DNA of 49,119 nucleotides from a virus. The position numbers were made by a program, and so were the translations under genes. The notes under the pieces are model-generated. The model did no database searches. It saw only the letters and a list, made by a program, of their open reading frames with translations, and was not told where the DNA came from. The stretch lies in the IMG/VR virus record IMGVR_UViG_3300005253_000048, positions 1 to 49,119 of that record. One strand, written 5' to 3'. How positions within the stretch are numbered: the first letter of the stretch is position 1; each line of letters starts with the position of its first letter. Shown here in pieces: positions 21,580 to 30,916 of the stretch.

Positions 21580-22116
21580 TTACGTGCTCAGTTGTCCAGC
21601 GGTCCGCATGACCGCCAGCAGAGCATCAATTTTGTCGCTGATATCTTGAACTTCCCCCTGTGTCGGCGGGGCAGTGATCGTCTGATTGAGGTCGGCAATC
21701 GCCGTTGCTTCCTTGACCGCGCCCTTATTTGCGGTCGTAGCCGTAAAGTGTTTCGCCGATGTCAGAGTGCCAGTCGAACTTGTGAAAGCCGTTATCGGCA
21801 CGGGATCGGCAACCCCGTCGCCAACGACAATCGCGCCATCGCCCAATACCGCCATGGCGGTTATCGCGCCTGTGCCGGAGCCAAGGAGAGGCCCGCCGTC
21901 GGTGAACGATGTCGCCCCCGTGCCGCCCTTCGACACGCTGTAATCTCCCGCCGCGGCCAGCACCGCACCGGACCGCCCGAAGACCGACGTTACCACGTTG
22001 GGGAGGGTGCTAAGGTAGACCCTCAAATCCTCATAATATCTGGCCCACTCGCGGCTTGTCGCCCCGGTGCGCGGATCAATGGGCGCGGTGCGCGGAATCT
22101 GGGGAATGGTCACCAT
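21580..22116 (-). CDS. Tail-fibre-associated protein sharing a module with the S74 fibre
   Basis: A 178-residue protein: a polar N-terminus (DPRTGATSREWARYYEDLR), then GGTGATSFTDGG and AVLGDGAIVVGDGVADPV, a stretch almost repeated in the large fibre at 25153-27660, and a C-terminal helix (QDISDKIDALLAVMRTAG). It is probably a small trimeric fibre or adaptor. Its start overlaps the gp10-like gene by one base. Confidence 0.7.
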   Translation of the reverse strand: MVTIPQIPRTAPIDPRTGATSREWARYYEDLRVYLSTLPNVVTSVFGRSGAVLAAAGDYSVSKGGTGATSFTDGGPLLGSGTGAITAMAVLGDGAIVVGDGVADPVPITAFTSSTGTLTSAKHFTATTANKGAVKEATAIADLNQTITAPPTQGEVQDISDKIDALLAVMRTAGQLST

Positions 22117-23528
22117 TATGACGTGCTCACGTCAGCATTCGCGGCGATGATGACTCGCTTTATCGGGTCGGTGATCGTCAATCTGAAGGACCGTTCCCAT
22201 GACCACCCCAGGCGCCGCCAGATAAGCCGCCAGCGGTTCTTGCCGATCTTGCCCATCGTCGCCCAGTGTTCGTTGGAATACGTGCGCCCACCATCGTCCG
22301 TCCAGTCCAGCATCGCTTGAGGATCGGAACCCTGCCCAGAAGTCAACCCAACACCGCTCTCGATCTCGACTTGCAGCCGATTGAAAAACATCCGCTTGGT
22401 GTCCGCATGGATCGGCGGTGATGTCACTCGGGCCTGGATTGGTTGGCTGTCGTCCTGGTAGGTGTCAAGGTCGAGTTCGTAGATTTTCCCACTCTCAAAA
22501 TCTCCAACGAGGTTCTTGCCGTAGGCATCAATCCCGTTATCGGCCCGCCAACGATTCAGGAAGAGCTTGTTGATGGCGTCGTAGCCGGTGCGGTTGTGCC
22601 ACAGAGGGCCTTCGGTGCCACTGGCGATGTCGTAAACCCAAGTCGCCTCATCGAAGCTCAGGCAGTAGAACTTGTGGCCTTCCTGAGTATACGAGAACGC
22701 AGTGGCATCCTCGGGGTTCGCATACCCCCCGATGGCGTTCTCGACGGCGTGAGTGGACACCCGCTGGGGAACGTACCCTGCCGCCCGGTAAATTATCTTG
22801 TCGTCGCCCAGCCAGAACAGGCTGTTATCTTCTTTGACGATTGAATCTCGGGCGATGCAGCCGCGCTCTATGTAGCCGATGGAAATCCGCTCGAAGGGAA
22901 ACGTCGAATCTCCAGAGTTGTACCAGACTTCGGTGGTGTTCTTGCCAAACAGCCACAGTTCCCGGTGATCGTTGACGCACCCCACCAGGTCATCGGGATC
23001 GCCCTCCGCGGTCGCTATATCGAGGGCGTCATAATCCGTGGCATCATTCAGGCCCGACAGAAAGAACTGGTCGGTATTCGGCTTGGTGAAGATCAGGTAG
23101 CCGTCCATGAACGTGACATCGGAAGCGCCCGGGAAGTCGCTATCGCTGATCGCCGTCAGGGAACCATCCCAAACGAAGGTTTCTCCGAGTGTCGGCCCGG
23201 CAACAATGGCGAGTTCTTCCCCGTTGTCGGCCATCGGCACCGGCCCGTTTCCCCCGACCGTGCCCCGATTGGTCGCCGTACCGGAACTATCGACGGTAAA
23301 GAAATCGGCTCCGGAAACCACGCAGAGGGTGTCCTTGAAGACGTGCATCCCGCGAATCGGCCCAGTCCCGACACTGGACGCGAACGCCTTGAGCCCCGGA
23401 GTGCCGTAGAGGACTACCGGCATCTTGGCATCCAGAGGGGCCTTCTCGGGGTACAGGTTCACCAGTTGTTGCGCTGATAATGGCAGGCTCCGGCCCCGAT
23501 AGGACTGGACGGCGAAAGGTATTCTCAT
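22116..23528 (-). CDS. P22 gp10-like DNA stabilisation/tail hub protein
   Basis: A 470-residue protein. It starts MRIPFAVQSYRGRSLPLSAQ, QLVNLYPEKAP and YGTPGLKAFAS, the hallmark of the P22 gp10 (phage stabilisation) family. The body repeats beta strands ending in short Asp/Gly turns (DGYLIFTKPNTDQFFLSGL), consistent with a beta-propeller-like hub. In P22, gp10 plugs the connector after gp4 to keep DNA in the head. Its presence argues for a P22-type short tail. Confidence 0.88.
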   Translation of the reverse strand: MRIPFAVQSYRGRSLPLSAQQLVNLYPEKAPLDAKMPVVLYGTPGLKAFASSVGTGPIRGMHVFKDTLCVVSGADFFTVDSSGTATNRGTVGGNGPVPMADNGEELAIVAGPTLGETFVWDGSLTAISDSDFPGASDVTFMDGYLIFTKPNTDQFFLSGLNDATDYDALDIATAEGDPDDLVGCVNDHRELWLFGKNTTEVWYNSGDSTFPFERISIGYIERGCIARDSIVKEDNSLFWLGDDKIIYRAAGYVPQRVSTHAVENAIGGYANPEDATAFSYTQEGHKFYCLSFDEATWVYDIASGTEGPLWHNRTGYDAINKLFLNRWRADNGIDAYGKNLVGDFESGKIYELDLDTYQDDSQPIQARVTSPPIHADTKRMFFNRLQVEIESGVGLTSGQGSDPQAMLDWTDDGGRTYSNEHWATMGKIGKNRWRLIWRRLGWSWERSFRLTITDPIKRVIIAANADVSTS

Positions 23529-24214
23529 TACCAGGGGTTGCCGCCGCCGCCGGGAGCGCCAGGACCACCAGCTTCACCACCAGGGCCACCCATGCCTGCG
23601 CCAGGACTGCCGCCTTGACCGCCGCTTGGATCATGGCCAGGAGCAGAAAATCCGCCCATCATTCCGGGAGGAGCGGGGCCTCCAAGACCTCTGCTGGGGT
23701 CGCGGCCTCTCGGGTCGGTGCCCGGCGGGTTCACGGCGTTGAATGCGTCCTGTTCTGCTTGGGCCTGTTGAGATTGCCGCGCTATGACCGCCTGTGGCGA
23801 CATGTAATCCTGGAGAGGACTAAGCGGCTGAGTGGGTTGAAAAGCATCAAATGCCATCGTGGCGAGCGCGGTGACGGCGGGAGCGGCAATCGAGGGAAGA
23901 CCGAAAGCCCTTGCCGCCAAGCTGGCGAGAGTACCAACAACACTTTCAGCGTCAATATCGGGAAATCCCGTATCCTGCAACCCGCCAGGGTGAGCACCCA
24001 TGGCCTGCGCTGTCCCGCCGCCTGGAGGCGACATGCTCCCGACCGAAGGCCCTCTACCGGGCTCCCCTCTGCCCCCCTGCATCCCCCTGAGATAATTGGG
24101 GGCGGCGGGGGCCTGTGGCGCGGTAGACCGGCCGGTCAGTTGGGCAAGCGTCTGTAACTGGTTGGCACCCGGCCTCAGCGACCAGTCAGCCACGCCGGGG
24201 GCATATTCAGGCAT
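23528..24214 (-). CDS. Gly/Pro-rich structural protein, unknown
   Basis: A 228-residue protein from the ATG at 24214 (GGAG seven bases upstream). Most of it is Gly, Pro, Ala and Gln, ending in a near-continuous Gly/Pro tract (residues 175-228). Only residues about 90-125 (SLAARAFGLPSIAAPAVTA) look folded. It lies between the gp4-like and gp10-like genes where P22 has no such gene; it may be a flexible virion component. Low complexity limits any call. Confidence 0.6.
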   Translation of the reverse strand: MPEYAPGVADWSLRPGANQLQTLAQLTGRSTAPQAPAAPNYLRGMQGGRGEPGRGPSVGSMSPPGGGTAQAMGAHPGGLQDTGFPDIDAESVVGTLASLAARAFGLPSIAAPAVTALATMAFDAFQPTQPLSPLQDYMSPQAVIARQSQQAQAEQDAFNAVNPPGTDPRGRDPSRGLGGPAPPGMMGGFSAPGHDPSGGQGGSPGAGMGGPGGEAGGPGAPGGGGNPW

Positions 24215-25151
24215 GGTCAATCTCCGGTTGGAAATATATACTCTCAGGTTCGTGGTCGAAGGCCAGCGCCGTTTGTTTCTTTTCGTCCGCCATTCCCCTC
24301 AGCCACGCCCGCTTGTCCATGGGAACCCCGTACTCGGGCGCGATCTCGACCGCCAGGTTCCATTTCAGGGCGTTTTCCCATTCCTGCGGGAAGTCGGGGT
24401 TGTTGGCGGCGGCGTCGAAGTCCTCAATCGGCCGCATGAAGGTGAACAGCACTACGTCGTTGATATCGTCCGCCGCGTTCCAGATATGAAACTCCCCGTT
24501 CGTCAACTGCGGATCGTAATATGCCTGGACAGGCTTCCCCTGATTGGTCTTGTTCGGAAGGTCAAAATATTCATCGCGGGTGAGCATATCAACGAACGGA
24601 ATTTCGTTGCCATTATTGACCTTCAATCGGGCATCGAGAATTCGGATGGGGCGCATGATCAGGGAGGTGAAGGTGAATATCCGGTTGCCGCTGGCCGCCG
24701 CGCTGGTCATCCCCGTGGTCAGGGTAACGGTGAGACTGGACGGGGTTCCGCTCACGGTGTCCCAGTGGAACGTGCCGTCATCCTGGACGATTCCGATATT
24801 GTCGGAAGCCGAAATGCCCGTGATCGAGGTCAGGGCCAAGGACGTACCGCTGGCCGCGATATCAGCCGTTGTGGTGGTGGTCACGTAGGCGGTGCTGGCC
24901 TCATCGCCCGAAGGCCCAAGGGAATATTTGGCGGTGCCTTTTTCAAGGAACAACACCCCCTCGTCCTGCGCCCACAGGTGGATACCGTCCGCCTGCCACG
25001 CTTTCGCCATCAGGTTAAGCGCCTCGGAGGCTTCGACCGTTTCCTCGCTGGACGGCGTTTCGCCCGCCGCGATGGCTTCACACAGCCGCAACGCGCCCCT
25101 GATGATCTGGTCGCGGGTGCGGGTGAAATCAACGCTGCCGGAAGTAGCCAT
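24207..25151 (-). CDS. P22 gp4-like head-tail connector protein
   Basis: A 314-residue protein. The N-terminus TRDQIIRGALRLCEAIAAGE, then EASEALNLMAKAWQADGIHLW, is typical of the helical tail-accessory (gp4-like) connector of podoviruses with P22-type tails. The middle holds a beta domain (residues 80-160), and the C-terminus has FMRPIEDFDAA and WENALKWNLAVEIAPEYG, also usual in the family. It would sit under the portal. It is followed by the Gly/Pro-rich and gp10-like genes, as expected for assembly order. Confidence 0.8.
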   Translation of the reverse strand: MATSGSVDFTRTRDQIIRGALRLCEAIAAGETPSSEETVEASEALNLMAKAWQADGIHLWAQDEGVLFLEKGTAKYSLGPSGDEASTAYVTTTTTADIAASGTSLALTSITGISASDNIGIVQDDGTFHWDTVSGTPSSLTVTLTTGMTSAAASGNRIFTFTSLIMRPIRILDARLKVNNGNEIPFVDMLTRDEYFDLPNKTNQGKPVQAYYDPQLTNGEFHIWNAADDINDVVLFTFMRPIEDFDAAANNPDFPQEWENALKWNLAVEIAPEYGVPMDKRAWLRGMADEKKQTALAFDHEPESIYFQPEIDHA

Positions 25152-25152
25152 A

Positions 25153-27660
25153 TCATAGGCCTCCCGCCGTCAGACGGGCTTCAAGGGCATCGTTCTTGGC
25201 GCTTAATTCTTGGACTGCTTTAATTAAGGGAAACAGAATAGCACTCGGGATATATTCCAACCTTTCCGGGTTGGTGCTATTGACGATATCGTCGAATTGC
25301 CCGTTGCCATGAATTGCCGCCGCCACCATAACATCCTGCGCGGTAAGGCCCGGCCTGACAATGGAAGTTATTTTAGAGCCGTCGCGAGGCTTGGGGTGCC
25401 GGATGATTTTTTCTTTATCAGGTTCGCGTTCCTCCGGTATGATTTTGCCGTCCCCGTTAACACCTTCAGGAGTTATCATCTTCCCCGGGGTAACAATAGC
25501 TTCCTCATCGTAATACCAAGTCCTGTCATCAAGTTTGAATGTAACCGGGGTTAGGGCATTGATGAAGGCGAGGCTCTCGTCACTGATTGGAACGATGTCG
25601 GTCTTATCGCGTTCGTCGGAAAGGATCGTCCAGTCTACTTGAACGCGGGTTGTGGACACGGTGGTGTCGCCAATTGTAACTTCATTAGACACCGTAGCGC
25701 CAGACGGCTCCGCATTTTGGCCGATGATGGTATTATTATTTCCAGTGGTCAAAGATGTCGCCGCCAAGGCTCCGACAATCGTATTATCTAATGCCGAAGT
25801 CATAGCTATGCCAGCACCTTGACCAATAGCTATGTTGTTATCTCCATCAAGAACGCCTGTCCCCATAGCATCTTGACCGATGGCGATGTTGTTATTAAGT
25901 ATCCCGCTGGTAGTAGCGGCATCAAGAGCACCTTCCCCGATGGCGATGTTGTAATCGCCACCCGTAATATTCACCCCGGCCAAAGACCCGATCAAGACGT
26001 TGTAAGTACCAGTAGTCAAATTATTGCCAGCGGAGCGTCCTATTGCGAGATTGTCAGTTCCGATAGTAATTCCAGTGCCTATTGTCTGTCGCCCGATAGC
26101 TATCGTATTGTTCGCTTGCGTAATGTTCGCGCCCGCAGCTTGGCCAACAAGAACGCTATATATCCCGGAAGTGAGATCGTTGCCCGCCGTATTGCCAACC
26201 GCTATATTTCCAACGCCTGACACATTTCCATTGCCCATAGCACTGAGACCGATTGCAACCGCATTAACCGGCGCAGTAGCCCCGTCAAGGGCATCCCTGC
26301 CGATAATGACGTTGCCGGTTCCCGATGTTAGACTTCCTGCCGCGCCCTCACCAATGGCTACGTTACTGATACCCGTGACCGAAGTTGGCCCGCCAGCGCC
26401 TAAGTGCGTGAAGAAAGGAGTATTACTTTCGGTCTTTCCAAATACCCCGCCCTCAATATTGTAATCAGCAGAAATACTAGCACCATCGCCCGTGTTCGTG
26501 CCGGAAAGGTTGCTGCCTGTGACTGCTCCTGTTGCCGTGACCGCGCCAGTGAATGTGTGTTCGGAGTCGGTAGCGTCGAAATCATACTTCTCCGTCGTGT
26601 CGTCTAGGAAGGCATAATCCCCGGCCCTTGACGCGTGGGTATCCCCATAGAATTTGACCATCCCACCTAGAACATCGGTGTTGGACGAAATCGTGAGAAC
26701 GCCATTCGTATCGCTGCCGATGATGTCAGGATTAGCTCCGCCCAACGTCAAATCACTGCCCGAGAGAGTGCCGGTTGCAGTTACGTTCCCAGTAAATCCC
26801 CAATCAGTGTTGCTGTGGTCGTACAGCATCTTTGTCGCGCTAGCGGCGACGAACTCTATGTCGTCCGCGTTCGCGTGACCGTCAGGATAAAGATTAAGCA
26901 CTGCACCGTCAGCAGCAGTTGTCCCTCCGTAGATAGATAGGGCTGTTGTATTTTCGTCGGTCTTTATAACGTTGGTGGTAACAACAAAGGTGCCCCCTGT
27001 AATTGTCCCGCCAAATTTGTGCTCGTTATCAGAGGCGTCGTAGTCATAGACTACGCCAGCATCATCCCGGAACTCATAGTCACCGGCGCGGCTCGCATGC
27101 GTGTCCCCATACAAAGCCAGGATCGCGCCAAGCGCATCAGTGTTTGCCGATATTACGGTTACGCCGTTCGTGTCCCCGCCGCGGATTTCGGGGTTCGCAC
27201 CGGAAAAGGTTAGTCCACCGCTTAGAGTCAGCGATGTGAACTGGGGGCTGTTGCCCGTCCCCACGCCTAGACTGGAGCGTGCCGTAGCGCCGGATTCCAA
27301 TCCCATTGTACCGGCGCCCGTACCGACGACGAAATCGGCATTGGCAACTGCGGAAGCATCGAACTCAAGACCACCGCTTTCATGCTTCAGCGTCCCGGTC
27401 GAGGACGTGAATGCTGCCAGCGATACCGGGTCGGTTACCCCGTCGCCAACCAAAACCACCCCATCCCCGAGAACCGCCGTGGACTTGATCTCCGTGCTGC
27501 TGGACGCCAGAACAAGCCCGCCCTCCGTCATGGACAGGTCTTTGAACTCTCCCCCCTGCACGGCGGTAATCTCGTCCGCAGCGGAGGTGAAATTAGAGCG
27601 CACGGAAGCCGTGGTAGGAACCGATACTACCGGCTTGGTCTTGTCAATTGCTGATACCAT
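25153..27660 (-). CDS. Large tail fibre with repeats and C-terminal S74 chaperone
   Basis: An 835-residue fibre. Residues 46-91 repeat the module of the 178-residue protein. Residues 146-380 hold three related shaft units, two nearly alike (GDTNGV...YGDTHASRAGDY). Residues 432-665 are many short N-x-A/V-I-G-x-x-A repeats like those of trimeric YadA heads. Residues 680-835 are a peptidase S74 intramolecular chaperone: LSDERDKTDIVP gives the catalytic pair Ser681 and Lys686, then FINALTPVTFKL. The chaperone should trim itself off at Ser681 after the trimer folds. The product likely contacts the host receptor. Confidence 0.88.
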   Translation of the reverse strand: MVSAIDKTKPVVSVPTTASVRSNFTSAADEITAVQGGEFKDLSMTEGGLVLASSSTEIKSTAVLGDGVVLVGDGVTDPVSLAAFTSSTGTLKHESGGLEFDASAVANADFVVGTGAGTMGLESGATARSSLGVGTGNSPQFTSLTLSGGLTFSGANPEIRGGDTNGVTVISANTDALGAILALYGDTHASRAGDYEFRDDAGVVYDYDASDNEHKFGGTITGGTFVVTTNVIKTDENTTALSIYGGTTAADGAVLNLYPDGHANADDIEFVAASATKMLYDHSNTDWGFTGNVTATGTLSGSDLTLGGANPDIIGSDTNGVLTISSNTDVLGGMVKFYGDTHASRAGDYAFLDDTTEKYDFDATDSEHTFTGAVTATGAVTGSNLSGTNTGDGASISADYNIEGGVFGKTESNTPFFTHLGAGGPTSVTGISNVAIGEGAAGSLTSGTGNVIIGRDALDGATAPVNAVAIGLSAMGNGNVSGVGNIAVGNTAGNDLTSGIYSVLVGQAAGANITQANNTIAIGRQTIGTGITIGTDNLAIGRSAGNNLTTGTYNVLIGSLAGVNITGGDYNIAIGEGALDAATTSGILNNNIAIGQDAMGTGVLDGDNNIAIGQGAGIAMTSALDNTIVGALAATSLTTGNNNTIIGQNAEPSGATVSNEVTIGDTTVSTTRVQVDWTILSDERDKTDIVPISDESLAFINALTPVTFKLDDRTWYYDEEAIVTPGKMITPEGVNGDGKIIPEEREPDKEKIIRHPKPRDGSKITSIVRPGLTAQDVMVAAAIHGNGQFDDIVNSTNPERLEYIPSAILFPLIKAVQELSAKNDALEARLTAGGL

Positions 27661-27663
27661 GTC

Positions 27664-28005
27664 CTAATCCCATAGTGACGGGCCACCGCTGACAGCAGCG
27701 TCCCATATTGCCAAACCCCCGTCCCAAGCGGCGTGACTATCGGTCGTGTCCGTCTTGCCGGTGGTGGTGAAATCCGTACTCGTCACCTGATTCGGGTCGA
27801 GGAACAAGTCTATCCCCTCGGGGCGCGGATCGTAGACGGCCTGGTGGTCAGGTCGCCCACGGATGAACTCCTGGGGATGACGCGGCTCCCAGTGCGTCTT
27901 GCATATCCGGAGCCCGTTCCATTCCTTGCGCGTCTCGGATGCCTTGACCTTGAATCCGCACCTATCGCAAATTACAGAGTGGTCGCCGGACTTGTAGTAG
28001 GTCAC
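27664..28005 (-). CDS. Zinc-ribbon virion-associated protein
   Basis: A 113-residue protein. Its start holds one zinc ribbon: VICDRCGFKVKASETRKEW, then LRICKTHWEPRHPQEF (Cys, Cys, Cys, His). This N-terminal motif followed by a short Pro-rich segment recurs in proteins encoded beside tail-fibre genes in phages. The rest is polar and repetitive (TTTGKTDTTDSHAAWDGG). It overlaps the next upstream gene by four bases. Role in the virion is likely but unspecified. Confidence 0.75.
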   Translation of the reverse strand: MTYYKSGDHSVICDRCGFKVKASETRKEWNGLRICKTHWEPRHPQEFIRGRPDHQAVYDPRPEGIDLFLDPNQVTSTDFTTTGKTDTTDSHAAWDGGLAIWDAAVSGGPSLWD

Positions 28006-29288
28006 GCCGTCAGCCCTATCAACACGCCGTCCGGCAGCCGCGTGTTGTAATACTCGATGAGGGCGATGGTGCCGTTGATGGGAGACGAATTATCCCACCG
28101 ATGCCCGATATCAAAATCACTGATGCCTATCGGAATTGTGATGGATGTATCGGTCCTAACAGTTTCGCCGTTCAGAGTATGCGCACCGTCGTTAGCGGCC
28201 CAAGCCATGACGTGGGAGAACTCTGTGTCGTTAGAAACAGTCCCGACACTTCGATCGTTCATTTGAAAGCCGCCCCTATAAATGCTCGCTGTTATCTTAT
28301 CCGATGTATCCTCAATATGCGCCCATACCTGATCGCTAGTGCTACCGTCCGATAAGTTCCAAAGTGCCTTGTGGGTTGAGGCATCCGCAAGGGTAGAGGT
28401 TCTCCCTCTGAACAATACTGTCCCGGCGTTCACATTAAAATCAAACGCGCTTACCAGCATCGTCGCCACATCGGCGGTGGCGGTGACGGCCGCAACAGTG
28501 GTGCGGATGTAGGGGCTTGCCCCGGTGCCAATTTCAGCCTGAAGCCCCCACCAGAACACGCTGTTGGTCGCCTCGGCAGTATCAACGCCGTCAGCGGTGG
28601 TGTTGATTATCTCAAACCGGGCGTCCGTTTGTCCTGTAACGATTTGGCCTGTAGCAGAAATTCGATACCATCCACTCCCAACATCCGTGATTGTGGCGGA
28701 ACTAGCCGTATATGATCCCGTGCCGGTTGCTTGGGCCGTCCCGACGGCCCCGGTGGAGATATTGAACCATGCCTCAAAGCCGTTGTCCCCAGCACTTTGA
28801 TCTATCCATGACATTTTCACGAAGTCATGAGATCCGGTGGAACCTTGCTTGACGAAGGCCGAAATCGTGTAGACGGTGTTGTCCGTCGCCGTAATGGTTT
28901 GCTGAACCGTTTCAGCCGCGTCATCGTGCTTCACGTCCTCGGCAGTAGTGGCCCCATCGGGTGCCACGCCCGCGTTGTCCGTAATCGTCGTGTTCGCCCC
29001 TGGTATCGTCCATGTCGTTCCCAAAGCCTCGCTCTGCAAGGCAACGTTGATCCGCTGTTCCCAGTCCGATATCCCCAAGGGAGTACCAGAGCCGTCGTGG
29101 TCAAAGCGGATGGCATTGGTGCTGCTGTCTTGCAACACGCCAGAAGCGTCGAAGTACGTCCGGTTTGCCCCCCCGGAATAGGAAATCCTGCTGTCCAGAA
29201 TCCCACTGTCGGCGAACCGTAGGGACAGAGCTGGCCGCAGCGCATTGACCGCAGCCAGGCGGCCCGGGCGAGGTAGTATCAGCGGCAT
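28002..29288 (-). CDS. Tail-fibre protein with lectin-like folds
   Basis: A 428-residue protein from the ATG at 29288 (AGGA upstream; the 29342 start has no site). After an N-terminal adaptor (LAAVNALRPALSLRFADSG) it has two beta-sandwich-like parts. The first, residues about 80-250, holds TVYTISAFVKQGSTGSHDF and GWYRISATGQIV, typical of carbohydrate-binding modules in fibres. The second, about 270-420, holds VLFRGRTSTLADASTHKAL and LIEYYNTRLPD, as in LamG/concanavalin-like domains. It probably binds a cell-surface glycan. Confidence 0.75.
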   Translation of the reverse strand: MPLILPRPGRLAAVNALRPALSLRFADSGILDSRISYSGGANRTYFDASGVLQDSSTNAIRFDHDGSGTPLGISDWEQRINVALQSEALGTTWTIPGANTTITDNAGVAPDGATTAEDVKHDDAAETVQQTITATDNTVYTISAFVKQGSTGSHDFVKMSWIDQSAGDNGFEAWFNISTGAVGTAQATGTGSYTASSATITDVGSGWYRISATGQIVTGQTDARFEIINTTADGVDTAEATNSVFWWGLQAEIGTGASPYIRTTVAAVTATADVATMLVSAFDFNVNAGTVLFRGRTSTLADASTHKALWNLSDGSTSDQVWAHIEDTSDKITASIYRGGFQMNDRSVGTVSNDTEFSHVMAWAANDGAHTLNGETVRTDTSITIPIGISDFDIGHRWDNSSPINGTIALIEYYNTRLPDGVLIGLTA

Positions 29289-29292
29289 GGGG

Positions 29293-29769
29293 TCAATCCT
29301 GAAGGATGCCGACGCGCAGGGTGATGTCGCTGGTCGCGCCAAGATTGATCGTCCCGCGGGAGACCATCACCGCCCATAGCGTTGTTCCAGTCCCCAGATC
29401 GAAAGGGATACCGAGATTCAATGCTTGGCCCATCGAGTTGTCGTTGAACGCCTTCCAGTCAGAAACCAACGCAACCCCGACTAGATTCAGGATATCGGTG
29501 TCGTCGACGTCGAAAGCGCCGTTTTCCGTAAACGTGGTATTCGTTGGCTCGGTATCAAAGAGCAACACGTCGATGTTGATGGACTGCTTGGCCAAATCGG
29601 TAATGACGACCGACTGAACCACCCCGGAATGATGGCCCGATCCCCTCACCGCGTTGGCAAAGATGATCTTACCGCCGAGCAGATCACCCGCCGAGTAATC
29701 GGGGGTCGCCTCGACAGCCGGTGTGGCCTCGACGATCTTGGTATAACCGCCTACCCGTTCGTGACTCAT
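29293..29769 (-). CDS. Virion structural protein, unknown (158 residues)
   Basis: A beta-rich protein: GGYTKIVEATPAVEATPDYS, DLLGGKIIFANAVRG, VVQSVVITDLAKQSINIDVL, ending SDITLRVGILQD. I recall the same string of motifs in many tailed-phage proteins encoded between head and tail genes; they are virion proteins of unsettled place. It overlaps the following gene by four bases. Confidence 0.75.
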   Translation of the reverse strand: MSHERVGGYTKIVEATPAVEATPDYSAGDLLGGKIIFANAVRGSGHHSGVVQSVVITDLAKQSINIDVLLFDTEPTNTTFTENGAFDVDDTDILNLVGVALVSDWKAFNDNSMGQALNLGIPFDLGTGTTLWAVMVSRGTINLGATSDITLRVGILQD

Positions 29770-30161
29770 GATCCGCCCCTCTTCTTCATTTCAAGGACGA
29801 TCGTTCCCTCGTCCCCACTGTTGAGGCTCAGAGTGGTCAATAGGATGTCCCCGGTCTTGCCGTTGCCGGCGTCGTTGATCAGGCCCCCAAATGCCTTGTA
29901 GCAAATTGGCGTCGGGTCGCCGTCCAGAAGGTCCATTGCCTTGACGTTAGTATCCGCATCCCATGAAAGCGTTGCCGAGAACCCGTTGAGGGTCGGCAAG
30001 ACCCGCAGGATACTGACTTCGGTAAACGACCCGGCGAATTCAGAGACATTGACCAGGATGGTGTCGGACTCATCGCCCGACCCATCCCCAGTGATTTTGA
30101 CCTTGACGATGAGGTTTCGTTCCCCGTCGTTGATGGTCTGTGACGTGATTGTGTTGGGCAT
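29766..30161 (-). CDS. Virion structural protein, unknown (131 residues)
   Basis: A beta-rich small protein (GERNLIVKVKITGDGSGDES; NGFSATLSWDADTNVKAMDL; TGDILLTTLSLNSGDEGTIV). It regularly accompanies the 158-residue type in phages. The end LEMKKRGGS is basic. Its start lies nine bases after the next upstream gene's stop. Probably a minor capsid or neck protein. Confidence 0.75.
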   Translation of the reverse strand: MPNTITSQTINDGERNLIVKVKITGDGSGDESDTILVNVSEFAGSFTEVSILRVLPTLNGFSATLSWDADTNVKAMDLLDGDPTPICYKAFGGLINDAGNGKTGDILLTTLSLNSGDEGTIVLEMKKRGGS

Positions 30162-30170
30162 GATCGATTC

Positions 30171-30914
30171 CTAGCGGCGAGCGGCGATCAGGAAATAGTC
30201 CACGCTGAGAACCTGGGCTTTTCCCTCGCCGTCCTTGACGAAGAACGAAGGCCCCATGACCGAAGTCGCCACATTCGAGGTCAATGTCGCCTTGAGATCG
30301 TCATTAACCCAGAACTTCGTGGAACTTGACCCGTCGTAATACCAGGTGAAGACGGTCCAAGTGTCGTCGACCAGCGTGAAGGCGTCAACTTCGGTCGAGA
30401 ACGTGTTGGCCTCGCCCTGCATACAGTCCATCGTCGCCTTGCCGTCGTATTTGATGAAGCCGATTGCGTCGTCCATCTCGCGGGCGGTGCCGCCGGCGTT
30501 CATGAAGTTGGTTCCGGTTTCGTTTGACGACAGGCCGATGAACATCTCGCTCTGGGCAATGTCCCCGCCCGATGCCTTGTCGAGCTTCGCCCGGCATTCG
30601 TACAGCATCGGTTTCGAGTTGGTTTGCCATGGCTGATTATCGGCTTGCAGCAGCCCGGAATCGTTGTCCGTGCCGCCGTTGGTCAGAGTCATGACGCCGG
30701 TCGGGCCAACGATGGCGTCCGCACAGGCATTTTCGAGGGTGAACGTCCATTCCGAATCGACCTGGCTGACATCGTAGTTGGTAAGGAAATCCTCGAAACG
30801 AATCGCCCAATCGGTGGGGTCGAGATAAGGCATTGCTGCGAGAGGGTTGTCCGCTCTGACCGTGGAGATGCCCTTGTCAAAGCGATGCAACACGTTATGG
30901 AGAACATCAGACAT
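30171..30914 (-). CDS. Virion protein with lectin-like fold
   Basis: A 247-residue protein behind AAGGAG at the ATG at 30914. An N-terminal segment (LHRFDKGISTVRADNPLAAM) precedes a beta-sandwich-like body (WTFTLENACADAIVGPTG; KPMLYECRAKLDKASGGD; FTWYYDGSSSTKFWVNDDL) that resembles LamG-type or phage decoration domains. It lies between coat and tail genes, so it may decorate the head or neck. No catalytic site is seen. Confidence 0.7.
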   Translation of the reverse strand: MSDVLHNVLHRFDKGISTVRADNPLAAMPYLDPTDWAIRFEDFLTNYDVSQVDSEWTFTLENACADAIVGPTGVMTLTNGGTDNDSGLLQADNQPWQTNSKPMLYECRAKLDKASGGDIAQSEMFIGLSSNETGTNFMNAGGTAREMDDAIGFIKYDGKATMDCMQGEANTFSTEVDAFTLVDDTWTVFTWYYDGSSSTKFWVNDDLKATLTSNVATSVMGPSFFVKDGEGKAQVLSVDYFLIAARR

Positions 30915-30916
30915 CG

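Noticed and set aside
21388-22320. Long plus-strand frame of 310 codons opposite the ejection and gp10-like genes
   Set aside because: Arg/Pro/His-rich shadow of real minus-strand genes in GC-rich DNA; no start site or domain.
24096-25223. Long plus-strand frame of 375 codons opposite the gp4-like gene
   Set aside because: Antisense shadow; the minus-strand frame shows the family features.
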